Assembly (NCBI GenBank): GCA_016212465.1
Contig: JACRGE010000005.1
Coordinates: 1-32,465, forward strand
Length of the DNA: 32,465 nucleotides
Origin: Microcaldota archaeon
Lineage (GTDB): Archaea; Micrarchaeota; Micrarchaeia; Norongarragalinales; JACRGE01
Reading direction: 5' to 3'
Shown here: in pieces, positions 5,753 to 11,779 of the stretch
Position numbering within the stretch: position 1 is the first letter of the stretch
Layout of the letters: each line of letters starts with the position of its first letter
Program-made: the position numbers and the translations under genes
The notes under the pieces: model-generated
The model's input: the letters and a program-made list of their open reading frames with translations, nothing else
The model's database searches: none
Told to the model about the DNA's origin: nothing

Positions 5753-5937
5753 GCGGCCGTGGTCTAATGGTATGATTTCAGCGGACCTTTCTTTGGAAAA
5801 GAAAGCTCCACCAAAGAAACTTCCGGAATACGCCTTCCAAGCTGACGGACCGGGTTCAATAGGGGAACCTACGGTTCCTTCTATCCTCCCTTTTGGATAG
5901 ACTGTTTCCGTCCTAACTGAAAATCCCGGCGGCCGCA
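5753..5937 (+). tRNA. tRNA-Gly(UCC) with two introns
   Basis: Acceptor GCGGCCG (5753-5759) pairs with CGGCCGC (5930-5936), A73 at 5937. The D arm GGTCTAATGGTATGAT is typical of tRNA-Gly. Intron 1 (about 5783-5833, 51 nt) sits between anticodon-stem strand TCAGC and loop CTTCCAA, that is 31/32, not the canonical 37/38; the anticodon is TCC at 5836-5838. Intron 2 (about 5860-5922, 63 nt) interrupts the T loop, joining TTCAA to AT. Splicing restores stems TCAGC/GCTGA and CCGGG/CCCGG and a tRNA of about 71 nt. Intron 2 carries ordinary hairpins (GGAAC/GGTTCC, CTATCC/GGATAG), not the shared module. Confidence 0.9.
5786..5820 (+). repeat. Palindromic module in tRNA-Gly intron 1
   Basis: CCTTTCTTT, GG, AAAAGAAAG, then CTCCACC and AAAGAAA: the same arm-loop-arm-spacer-arm plan, with a diverged spacer box. 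Confidence 0.55.
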
Positions 5938-6167
5938 TTTCTTGTTTTTTAATCGTGTTGGTTGAGAAATCCCAAGTCCTTGGCTTGTTGGATGCCGGCC
6001 CCATTTTTCGTAATTGTCTCACGGCTTGTTCCAGCTCGAGCCAAATTTCCCTTGAGGTATTGGAAAGACCACTTTTGGGGTAGAGCATGCCTTCACAGAA
6101 GCATGGGAGACGGTAGCTTGAAAACACTCTTGAAATATGTTCATGACGAACGCTAGCAGCGTAGAAA

Positions 6168-6848
6168 TTATCTCGCCTTGATCTGCATTTCCTTCTCCAT
6201 CTCACGCTCTTCGCAGACTTTGAGGAAAATCTCGCCGAAAAACTCGTCTTGCCAAGCATTCATTTTAGTTTCTTGAACGAGATGCAGTACTGGAATGAGG
6301 TAGTAGGTTATATTTTCAGGAGTTTTGTCGGTTAGCAGAGCGGAGAAAAGAAGGATACTCTCTTCATCCTTGAGCGAAATTGCTTTCTCGTATACTTCCC
6401 TGATCTTCTCATGCAGCTCTTGCTTCGAAATCTCGATATTCAATACCCTCGGGATGGCTACCCTCGTTGTAAGCCTCTTGCCTTGCTTCATCACTTCGTC
6501 AACCGCGTTAATGAGCTCTTCCAGCGTGACCCTTCTCCTTCTCGGTCTGTTTGCCCTGAATACGAGCTCGGGAATATTTTCTTCAATCATCTCAATCTGT
6601 TTAGCGTCGGCTTCAGCTTCGGTCTCGAAAGCAATTGCCTCTGCCTTGAACCTCAGCAGCAACGCAGATGCGAGAATAACGTTCGCTGGAATTCTCAAGT
6701 CAAGGGCCCGCATCTTCCTTATCTCTTCAAGATACCTATCAGCAACTTCCACAAGGTCTATGTCCCACGGATCCAGCTTGTTTTTCACAATTAAATCAAC
6801 TAAGAACCCCCTCCAAGTGGGTTTCACTACTAGGTCAAGCAATTCCAT
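6168..6848 (-). CDS. scpA: Segregation and condensation protein A (ScpA, kleisin)
   Basis: Kleisin subunit that bridges SMC heads in chromosome condensation and segregation. The N-terminus WRGFLVDLIVKNKLDPWDIDLVEVADRYLEEIRKM, followed by IPANVILASALLLRFKAEAI, is the ScpA signature. The C-terminal part (about 130-226) holds the winged-helix-like region. At 226 residues it is a normal archaeal length. ATG 6848 is the first start and precedes the conserved region. It is convergent with tRNA-Gly and divergent from the KaiC-like gene; neither smc nor scpB is adjacent. The 230 nt between tRNA-Gly and its 3' end show no convincing gene. Confidence 0.93.
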   Translation of the reverse strand: MELLDLVVKPTWRGFLVDLIVKNKLDPWDIDLVEVADRYLEEIRKMRALDLRIPANVILASALLLRFKAEAIAFETEAEADAKQIEMIEENIPELVFRANRPRRRRVTLEELINAVDEVMKQGKRLTTRVAIPRVLNIEISKQELHEKIREVYEKAISLKDEESILLFSALLTDKTPENITYYLIPVLHLVQETKMNAWQDEFFGEIFLKVCEEREMEKEMQIKAR

Positions 6849-6901
6849 TAAACCACTTTTTCAGGAAATACGAACTGGTACGCAAATACTACGTCCTGCG
6901 A

Positions 6902-6910
6902 CTATAAAAA
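6902..6910 (-). promoter_or_regulatory. TATA-like box for scpA
   Basis: On the minus strand TTTTTATAG lies about 55 nt upstream of the scpA ATG, within the divergent spacer shared with the KaiC-like gene. Confidence 0.4.
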
Positions 6911-7018
6911 ACTTCCCCACGACGACAGTTGACCCCCCGCCCCTCGTTTCACAAGGTTTTTTAATGAAGCTAGGGTAATACTACAGTAGCTTCGTGTTGC
7001 ATCTGTGAAGGTGAAGGA

Positions 7019-7717
7019 ATGAAGCGCATTCATACTGGAATAGATGGATTGGATGAATTGATTGAAGGAGGGTTTCCAGAGGGCTCCAGCGTCCTGGTGA
7101 GCGGTGGCCCTGGTTCTGGCAAAAGCATTTTCTGCATGCAGTACCTGTATAGTGGAGCCAAAGAATATGATGAGCCGGGAGTTTATATTACGATGGAGGA
7201 AGGTCCACACAACCTTTGGTGGAACATGCAGCGGTTCAAGTGGGATCTCCTGCCTCTTGAAAAAGCGGGAAAACTCAAGATATTCAAGTTTGAGCCAAGC
7301 CCTGACATGACTGACTTGGAAGAGCAGGCGAAAAAGATTGTAGAAAAAGCGCGTGAAATGAACGCCAGACGAGTTGTCATAGACTCTATTTCAGCCTTTT
7401 CTTTCTGGATAGAAAACGTCGCCAAAATCCGTTATGGTATCTACGTGCTGATAGAAGAACTCAGGAAAATCAACTGCACTTCCGTTCTCACGAGCGAAAC
7501 ACTTGGTGGCAAAAAGGAATATAGCCGCTTTGGGGTAGAGGAGTTCCTTGTTGACGGCCTCGTAATGCTTTACTTCGTTCCGCCCCACAGGATTCTGTTC
7601 GTTAGGAAGATGAGAGGCACAAAACATTCGATGAGCGTCCATCCCCTTGAAATAACAGAAAAAGGCTTGGTCGTGAATCCAAGGGAAGAAATTCTCTGGG
7701 AAGCATTAAGAGACTAA
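7019..7717 (+). CDS. KaiC-like RecA-superfamily ATPase
   Basis: Single-domain KaiC/RadA-like ATPase of 232 residues. It begins RIHTGIDGLDELIEGGFPEGSSVLVSGGPGSGKS with a Walker A motif (GGPGSGKS, about residues 30-37), has EE in YITMEEGPH as the likely catalytic glutamates and Walker B at RRVVIDSISAF (about 120-126). Single KaiC domains of this type are abundant in archaea and are linked to signalling or motility, but a specific role is not assignable here. ATG 7019 follows GAAGGTGAAGGA, a good Shine-Dalgarno. It is transcribed away from scpA and converges on the nucleotidyltransferase gene. Confidence 0.9.
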   Translation: MKRIHTGIDGLDELIEGGFPEGSSVLVSGGPGSGKSIFCMQYLYSGAKEYDEPGVYITMEEGPHNLWWNMQRFKWDLLPLEKAGKLKIFKFEPSPDMTDLEEQAKKIVEKAREMNARRVVIDSISAFSFWIENVAKIRYGIYVLIEELRKINCTSVLTSETLGGKKEYSRFGVEEFLVDGLVMLYFVPPHRILFVRKMRGTKHSMSVHPLEITEKGLVVNPREEILWEALRD

Positions 7718-7798
7718 TTTGTTTTCTTTCTGAGTGGCTTTTATACCTTTGTTGTTTGGAAAACTTTCATAAATTGATTTGCAGCCAGTCAAACCTGC

Positions 7799-9037
7799 TT
7801 ATTTCCAGAAACACGAGCTCTCAAGCTCTTGGCTGAAGTACTCAATTGGTGTTTGAATCTCGCCTTCAATGACTGCCTCGTTCTTGAGTTCCACACGCGG
7901 CCACAGCTTGGAGTTGCCCAAGATTCTGCTTCCCTTGCCTGCTTTAGTTTGGTAACCAATCATCGCATAGCCTTCAATCCTGCTGTCATCTTCAATCACG
8001 GCTTCGCCGTCTATTATGCAGTTCTCTGCATGCACTCCATCTCCAATTCTTGAACGCTCAAATACGACGCTGCTTGAGATAAAAGACTTGGAGCCGATTT
8101 GCGAGTCGTGTATTAAATAAACGTAAGGCCCTATCACCGAGTCTTCAGCGATCTTGCACTTGTCTTCAATAATCACCGGCCCCCTTATTACGGTGCGTTT
8201 TCCGATTTCCACGTTCTTTCCAATCTGCACTTGCTTTCCGATCACAACGCCCTTGCCTGCTTTTCCTGAAGAAGGCGGTATCAAGTTGAATGCGAGGCGG
8301 TTGATTTCGATATAAGTTTCTGGAGTTCCCACGTCGCCCCATACTCCCTCGTACTTAAAACCATAAATGGGTATCTTGTTCGCGTAGTACTGGTATACGT
8401 GACCAATCATGTCCGGCTTTTGCTTCATTTTCTTCCTCTCCTCAACATACTTGGGAAGGTGTTCTTCTACGAACTGTCTTCCCCAGATGTATGCTGCAGG
8501 ACTCACGAGGTTTGATATAGCATATTCAATGCGAGGCTTTTCCTGAAATTCCTTCACTTTCCCATTAGAGTCTATTCCAACCATGCCGTTTCTCTCAATG
8601 ATGTAGCGGTTGTCGGTCTGGTAGAGCGAGAGAGTGATATGTGCTTTTTTTTCTTCGTGGAATTCCATCATCTTCCTTAGGTCGAGTCCATGAATGAAGT
8701 TGTCGCTTCCTAGAATAAGGTAATCGCCAACGCCGAATTGCGTAGTGACTTGGTGGATTGCGCCTATTGCTCCCGGCTTGTCTTCATCTCCCGTGCTGTG
8801 CTCGTAATAGTAGTCTATCTTCACTCCAAACCTTGATCCTTCTCCAAAATACTCTTCAATCCTCTTCTGGTTTTTGTTCAATGATATTATTACCTTGCCT
8901 ATCCCTGCTGCTTTGAGCATTTCAATCTGGTGTTGAATAACTGGCTTTCCTGCAACCGGCAAAAGGACTTTCGGCGTCCGCAACGTTATTGGATACAATC
9001 GGATTCCATAGCCCCCTGCGAGCAACAATGCTTTCAT
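7799..9037 (-). CDS. Bifunctional-type sugar-1-phosphate nucleotidyltransferase (GlmU-like)
   Basis: The N-terminal nucleotidyltransferase domain (about 1-235) starts MKALLLAGGYGIRLYPITLR followed by TPKVLLPVAGKP, the GxGxRLxPxTxxxPK signature that binds the NTP. It also contains LGSDNFIHG at the metal site. The C-terminal half (about 255-400) is a left-handed beta-helix of hexapeptide repeats (VVIGKQVQIGKNVEIGKRTV and so on), as in archaeal GlmU-type or mannose-1-phosphate guanylyltransferases. The natural sugar and nucleotide cannot be fixed from sequence alone. At 412 residues it looks complete. A GAAGGTG Shine-Dalgarno precedes the ATG at 9037. It is divergent from a phosphohexomutase gene, and the two enzymes would act in consecutive steps: mutase to sugar-1-P, then activation to NDP-sugar. 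Confidence 0.92.
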   Translation of the reverse strand: MKALLLAGGYGIRLYPITLRTPKVLLPVAGKPVIQHQIEMLKAAGIGKVIISLNKNQKRIEEYFGEGSRFGVKIDYYYEHSTGDEDKPGAIGAIHQVTTQFGVGDYLILGSDNFIHGLDLRKMMEFHEEKKAHITLSLYQTDNRYIIERNGMVGIDSNGKVKEFQEKPRIEYAISNLVSPAAYIWGRQFVEEHLPKYVEERKKMKQKPDMIGHVYQYYANKIPIYGFKYEGVWGDVGTPETYIEINRLAFNLIPPSSGKAGKGVVIGKQVQIGKNVEIGKRTVIRGPVIIEDKCKIAEDSVIGPYVYLIHDSQIGSKSFISSSVVFERSRIGDGVHAENCIIDGEAVIEDDSRIEGYAMIGYQTKAGKGSRILGNSKLWPRVELKNEAVIEGEIQTPIEYFSQELESSCFWK

Positions 9038-9145
9038 TTCATTCCACCTTCTAAAATTTTAAAAAGCTCAAACAATGAAATATTATAAACAAATATCGTT
9101 ATAAAGATTGGTTGTGTCTTATCTTATTTTTTGCGGAGGGTTTTA
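9038..9145. promoter_or_regulatory. Divergent promoter region of the nucleotidyltransferase and phosphohexomutase genes
   Basis: This AT-rich spacer contains AATATTATAAAC and CGTTATAAAG, both TATA-like, between two genes of the same pathway. The arrangement would allow coordinated expression. The individual start sites are not resolved. Confidence 0.45.
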
Positions 9146-10522
9146 ATGGTTCCTAGAAATATTTTCAGGGAAAACGACATACGCGGGCTTGTCGACAAGG
9201 AAATCACTCCCGAGCTTGCGAAGCAAATCGGTGCCGCCTTTGGAACGCACGTGCAGAACTACGGGGGGCGGGAAATCATCGTCTCGAGGGACAACAGACC
9301 AAGTTCTGGTTGGATACGTGATTCCGTGGTCGCGGGGCTGACGGAAGCCGGATGCAATGTGATTGACATAGGCGAAATGCCCGTCCCCGTGTTCTACTTC
9401 TCACTCGCACACCTGAAAAAGAATGGAGGGGTGATGATCACAGGTTCTCACGTGCCAAAGGAATTCAACGGATTCAAGCTCTGCATCGGGATGAAGGCGA
9501 TGGTGGGCGAAGAAATCCAGGAGATCAGGAGAATAATCGAGGCAAAGCGGTTCAGGCATGCGGCAAAACCAGGCGCCGTGAAGGTCACGGACGTCGCGGA
9601 AAATTACTTATCCTACTTGAGACGCATGATGCGCTTGAAAAAACCCCTGCAGGTGGTCGTAGACGCTGGAAACGCGGTTGCAGGGAAGATCGGGCCACAG
9701 GCCCTGAGAGAGATAGGATGCAAGGTCACCGAACTGTACTGCGAGTCGGATGGAACTTTCCCGCACCACTTCCCAGACCCAGAGAAGCCAGCCAACGTAA
9801 AGGAACTCGTTCACGTTGTCAAAGAAAAAAAAGCAGATCTAGGCATCGCTTATGATGGAGACGGGGACAGGTTGGGCGTGGTAGACGAAAAAGGCAGGGT
9901 CCTTTTTGCAGACCGCTTCATAATCGTAGTGGTACAGGATTTGCTTAAGCAGCATCCGGGTGCGAAGATACTCTTCGACGTAAAATGCTCCCAAATGCTT
10001 ATTGATGAAATAAAGAGATTGGGTGGAACCCCCTTGATGTGGAAGACAGGTCACGCGCTGGTGAAGAAGAAGATGAAGGAAGAAAACGCGGCGTTAGCAG
10101 TAGAGCTCAGCGGCCACATATACTTCTCAGAAAACTTCAATTTCGATGACGCCATCTTCGCCTCATGCAAGCTTGCTGAAGTCATTTCAAAAAGCGAAAA
10201 AACACTGTCAGAGCTTTTGAATTACCTGCCCGTATATTACACCACAACTGAGCTCCTGATTCCCTGCGCAGACGACAAGAAGTTCGTGATAGTCGAAGAG
10301 ATAAAGAACGCCTTCAAGCAGAGGAACTACAACGTGGTTGACGTCGACGGTGCCCGCGTCGTGCTGGAGAATGCGTGGGGGCTTATCAGGGCGTCCAACA
10401 CTTCGCCTAATTTGTCGCTGAGATTTGAGGGAAAGACGGAGAAAGAATTTGCGTTCGTTCAAAAGCTATTCGAGAAAGAGCTTGACAAGTTCGGCCTCAA
10501 AATCCCACAAAGTGAGGATTGA
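9146..10522 (+). CDS. Phosphomannomutase/phosphoglucomutase family protein
   Basis: Alpha-D-phosphohexomutase interconverting hexose-6-P and hexose-1-P. It starts MVPRNIFRENDIRG. The phosphoserine loop is MITGSHVPKEFNGFK (Ser about 101), a TGSHVP variant of the commoner TASHNP. The metal-binding loop is YDGDGDRLG (about 235-243), and the sugar-binding ELSGHIYFSEN lies near 315-325. The 458 residues match the four-domain family. ATG 9146 was chosen over the upstream in-frame TTG at 9131 because GGAGGG lies about 5 nt before it. PMM, PGM and phosphoglucosamine mutase activities cannot be separated by eye. It is paired divergently with the nucleotidyltransferase. Confidence 0.93.
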   Translation: MVPRNIFRENDIRGLVDKEITPELAKQIGAAFGTHVQNYGGREIIVSRDNRPSSGWIRDSVVAGLTEAGCNVIDIGEMPVPVFYFSLAHLKKNGGVMITGSHVPKEFNGFKLCIGMKAMVGEEIQEIRRIIEAKRFRHAAKPGAVKVTDVAENYLSYLRRMMRLKKPLQVVVDAGNAVAGKIGPQALREIGCKVTELYCESDGTFPHHFPDPEKPANVKELVHVVKEKKADLGIAYDGDGDRLGVVDEKGRVLFADRFIIVVVQDLLKQHPGAKILFDVKCSQMLIDEIKRLGGTPLMWKTGHALVKKKMKEENAALAVELSGHIYFSENFNFDDAIFASCKLAEVISKSEKTLSELLNYLPVYYTTTELLIPCADDKKFVIVEEIKNAFKQRNYNVVDVDGARVVLENAWGLIRASNTSPNLSLRFEGKTEKEFAFVQKLFEKELDKFGLKIPQSED

Positions 10523-10555
10523 AAGAGAACGTTTAAATCGGATGATGTATCGACA

Positions 10556-10644
10556 GGCGCAGTTGAAAATCTCTGATTTCTAGAGGGAAAAGCGGCGGAA
10601 TCTAAAATCATAAGACTGGGAAGGAGAACCTTTTCGACAGGGCC
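10556..10644 (+). mobile_element. MITE-like element, copy A (89 bp)
   Basis: Terminal inverted repeats are GGCGCAGTTGAAAA at the left and, on the minus strand from the right, GGCCCTGTCGAAAA. Flanks TGTATCGACA (10546-10555) and TGTATCTACG (10645-10654) agree at 8 of 10 positions, consistent with an old 10-bp target duplication. Interior blocks GAGGGAAAA, GGCG and CTAAAATCAT are shared in order with copy B at 13.9 kb. It carries no ORF. It lies downstream of the phosphohexomutase gene. Confidence 0.7.
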
Positions 10645-10731
10645 TGTATCTACGGCGGGTTTTGCTTCAACTAGATTTGGAATTGGCTCTGGAAGATAAT
10701 GAGATACCCGAGAAATAACCTTCATGTGATT

Positions 10732-11016
10732 TCAGAAATAAAGTTTCTCCTTCTTGATGAGCACAGGGTATCCGAGAGAAACGCCTATTATGAGGATGAA
10801 GGTAAGGTATGTGACAAGGGGATCGATTCTTATCCTCATTGCGAGGTTTATGAAAAGAAGAATCAGAGAAGGAACGAGCAATCCCAGTATGGGGATGAAG
10901 ACAACCCTTTCAACGAAGTCAATGTCCCCCTTTTTGAAAATCACTAAGCTCAGCGCGTATCCACTAATTATTACAAGCGTGATTCCGAACACAATCTGAA
11001 AGAATTCAAGCCCCAT
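10732..11016 (-). CDS. Small membrane protein, function unknown
   Basis: This 94-residue protein has three hydrophobic segments, about residues 5-27 (FQIVFGITLVIISGYALSLV), 40-60 (FIPILGLLVPSLILLFINLA) and 68-86 (VTYLTFILIIGVSLGYPVLI), so it is likely a three-pass membrane protein. It resembles the N-terminal membrane part of DUF1616-type archaeal proteins, but I am not confident of the family. ATG 11016 follows AAGGTTAGTGC on the minus strand. It is probably co-transcribed with the UPF0147 gene, 36 nt upstream. Confidence 0.65.
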   Translation of the reverse strand: MGLEFFQIVFGITLVIISGYALSLVIFKKGDIDFVERVVFIPILGLLVPSLILLFINLAMRIRIDPLVTYLTFILIIGVSLGYPVLIKKEKLYF

Positions 11017-11052
11017 GCACTAACCTTCATTTGAAAAACAGTTTCTGCCGAA

Positions 11053-11310
11053 TCATCTCTTTTTCTTTATAGTCTCCAGCTCACTCAAAATGTTCCATAT
11101 CATAGTTCTAGCATGCATTGGCAGGTTGATGTCGTTGCTTACCTCATCCAACGCATAGATGGCGCCGCTGGCTCCGGTGGCGATGTCCTCGTTGGTAGTA
11201 AGCCTGTCCTTCGCAGCCTGCAAAGCGGCTCTAACGTTTTTTGGCACACTTCCGTCTGCAATCAATGAGTCAATGAGTTCTGCTATGACTGTAACCTCTT
11301 CGTTGCCCAT
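11053..11310 (-). CDS. UPF0147 family protein
   Basis: Small all-helical archaeal protein of unknown role. The run VIAELIDSLIADGSVPKNVRAALQAAKDRL and the C-terminal EVSNDINLPMHARTMIWNILSELETIKKK are characteristic of UPF0147. The chosen ATG (11310) gives 85 residues, the family's usual size, and is preceded by GGAAGTG. A longer reading frame to 11379 would add 23 residues without family similarity and would start at or upstream of likely TATA boxes (11360-11367 and 11379-11385), so the shorter form is preferred. Confidence 0.88.
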   Translation of the reverse strand: MGNEEVTVIAELIDSLIADGSVPKNVRAALQAAKDRLTTNEDIATGASGAIYALDEVSNDINLPMHARTMIWNILSELETIKKKR

Positions 11311-11359
11311 GCTAATCACTTCCGAAAAATCTGCGATGACCGTAGTTGTTGTCATTGCA

Positions 11360-11385
11360 ATAAATATGCTGAACGGCATATAAAT
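11360..11385 (-). promoter_or_regulatory. TATA-like boxes for the UPF0147 operon
   Basis: On the minus strand ATTTATA (11385-11379) and ATATTTAT (11367-11360) lie about 50-75 nt upstream of the chosen UPF0147 ATG. Either could direct a short-leader transcript covering UPF0147 and the downstream membrane protein gene. Confidence 0.4.
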
Positions 11386-11428
11386 TGCTTTCTACTTATG
11401 TTCTGGAGACGTTTGGATTCGTTCAATT

Positions 11429-11434
11429 AAAAAA
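11429..11434 (-). terminator. Oligo-T terminator of tRNA-Arg
   Basis: Reading the minus strand, a run of six T follows two bases after the discriminator base of tRNA-Arg, a typical archaeal termination signal. Confidence 0.5.
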
Positions 11435-11436
11435 GG

Positions 11437-11632
11437 CGGGCCCGGCGCGACTTCCCGACTTTGTTCCTTTAAACTAAAGATTTGAACTCGCAGGCCGCAG
11501 GTTTTCTCTTTCCCTGGGGTTTCTCTTTCTTCTTTTCCCAGGTTTTCTTTCCAAGAAAAGCTGAAAGAGAAAGGCCACGCGCGACCTTTTCCTTAGGAGG
11601 GAACTGCTCTGTCCAAGCTGAGCTACGGGCCC
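11437..11632 (-). tRNA. tRNA-Arg(CCU) with two T-arm introns and a 7-nt micro-exon
   Basis: On the minus strand, acceptor GGGCCCG (11632-11626) pairs with CGGGCCC (11444-11438), G73 at 11437. The D arm and anticodon arm are continuous, with loop CTCCTAA and anticodon CCT. The T-stem 5' strand GCGCG (11582-11578) is followed by intron 1 (11577-11487, 91 nt). Then comes the T loop TTCAAAT (11486-11480), then intron 2 (11479-11450, 30 nt), then the 3' T-stem strand CGCGC (11449-11445). Both introns must be removed to make a T arm. Spliced length is about 75 nt. The junctions are inferred from stem restoration and could shift by a few bases. Confidence 0.88.
11487..11577 (-). repeat. Nested palindromic modules in tRNA-Arg intron 1
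   Basis: On the minus strand, outer arms GCCTTTCTCTTTC and GAAAGAGAAA with CCCCAGGG and AAAGAGAAAA enclose an inner module: AGC, TTTTCTT, GG, AAAGAAAA, CCTGGG, AAAAGAAG. Layer for layer it matches the tRNA-Pro intron at 5554-5687. Confidence 0.75.
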
Positions 11633-11779
11633 TTGGACGCTCCATTGTCCCATACATACTCTCTCAGCAGTTGAATAAATAATCTATCCATTTGATTCTG
11701 AGGCGGACCATACACTCTTTTTTAGATATGTTTTTATTGCACGGGATGTTAATGATATCCGTCGTTGAGAGGCGGGGGA

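Noticed and set aside
5744-6259. Minus-strand 171-residue ORF over tRNA-Gly and the scpA 3' end
   Set aside because: Overlaps a tRNA and a clear CDS; the middle part (5938-6167) does not resemble a known protein.
10541-10580. C/D-box sRNA candidate (ATGATGT followed by CTGA)
   Set aside because: The C box has a mismatch, no D'/C' pair is visible, and the stretch is better explained as the target duplication and left end of MITE copy A.
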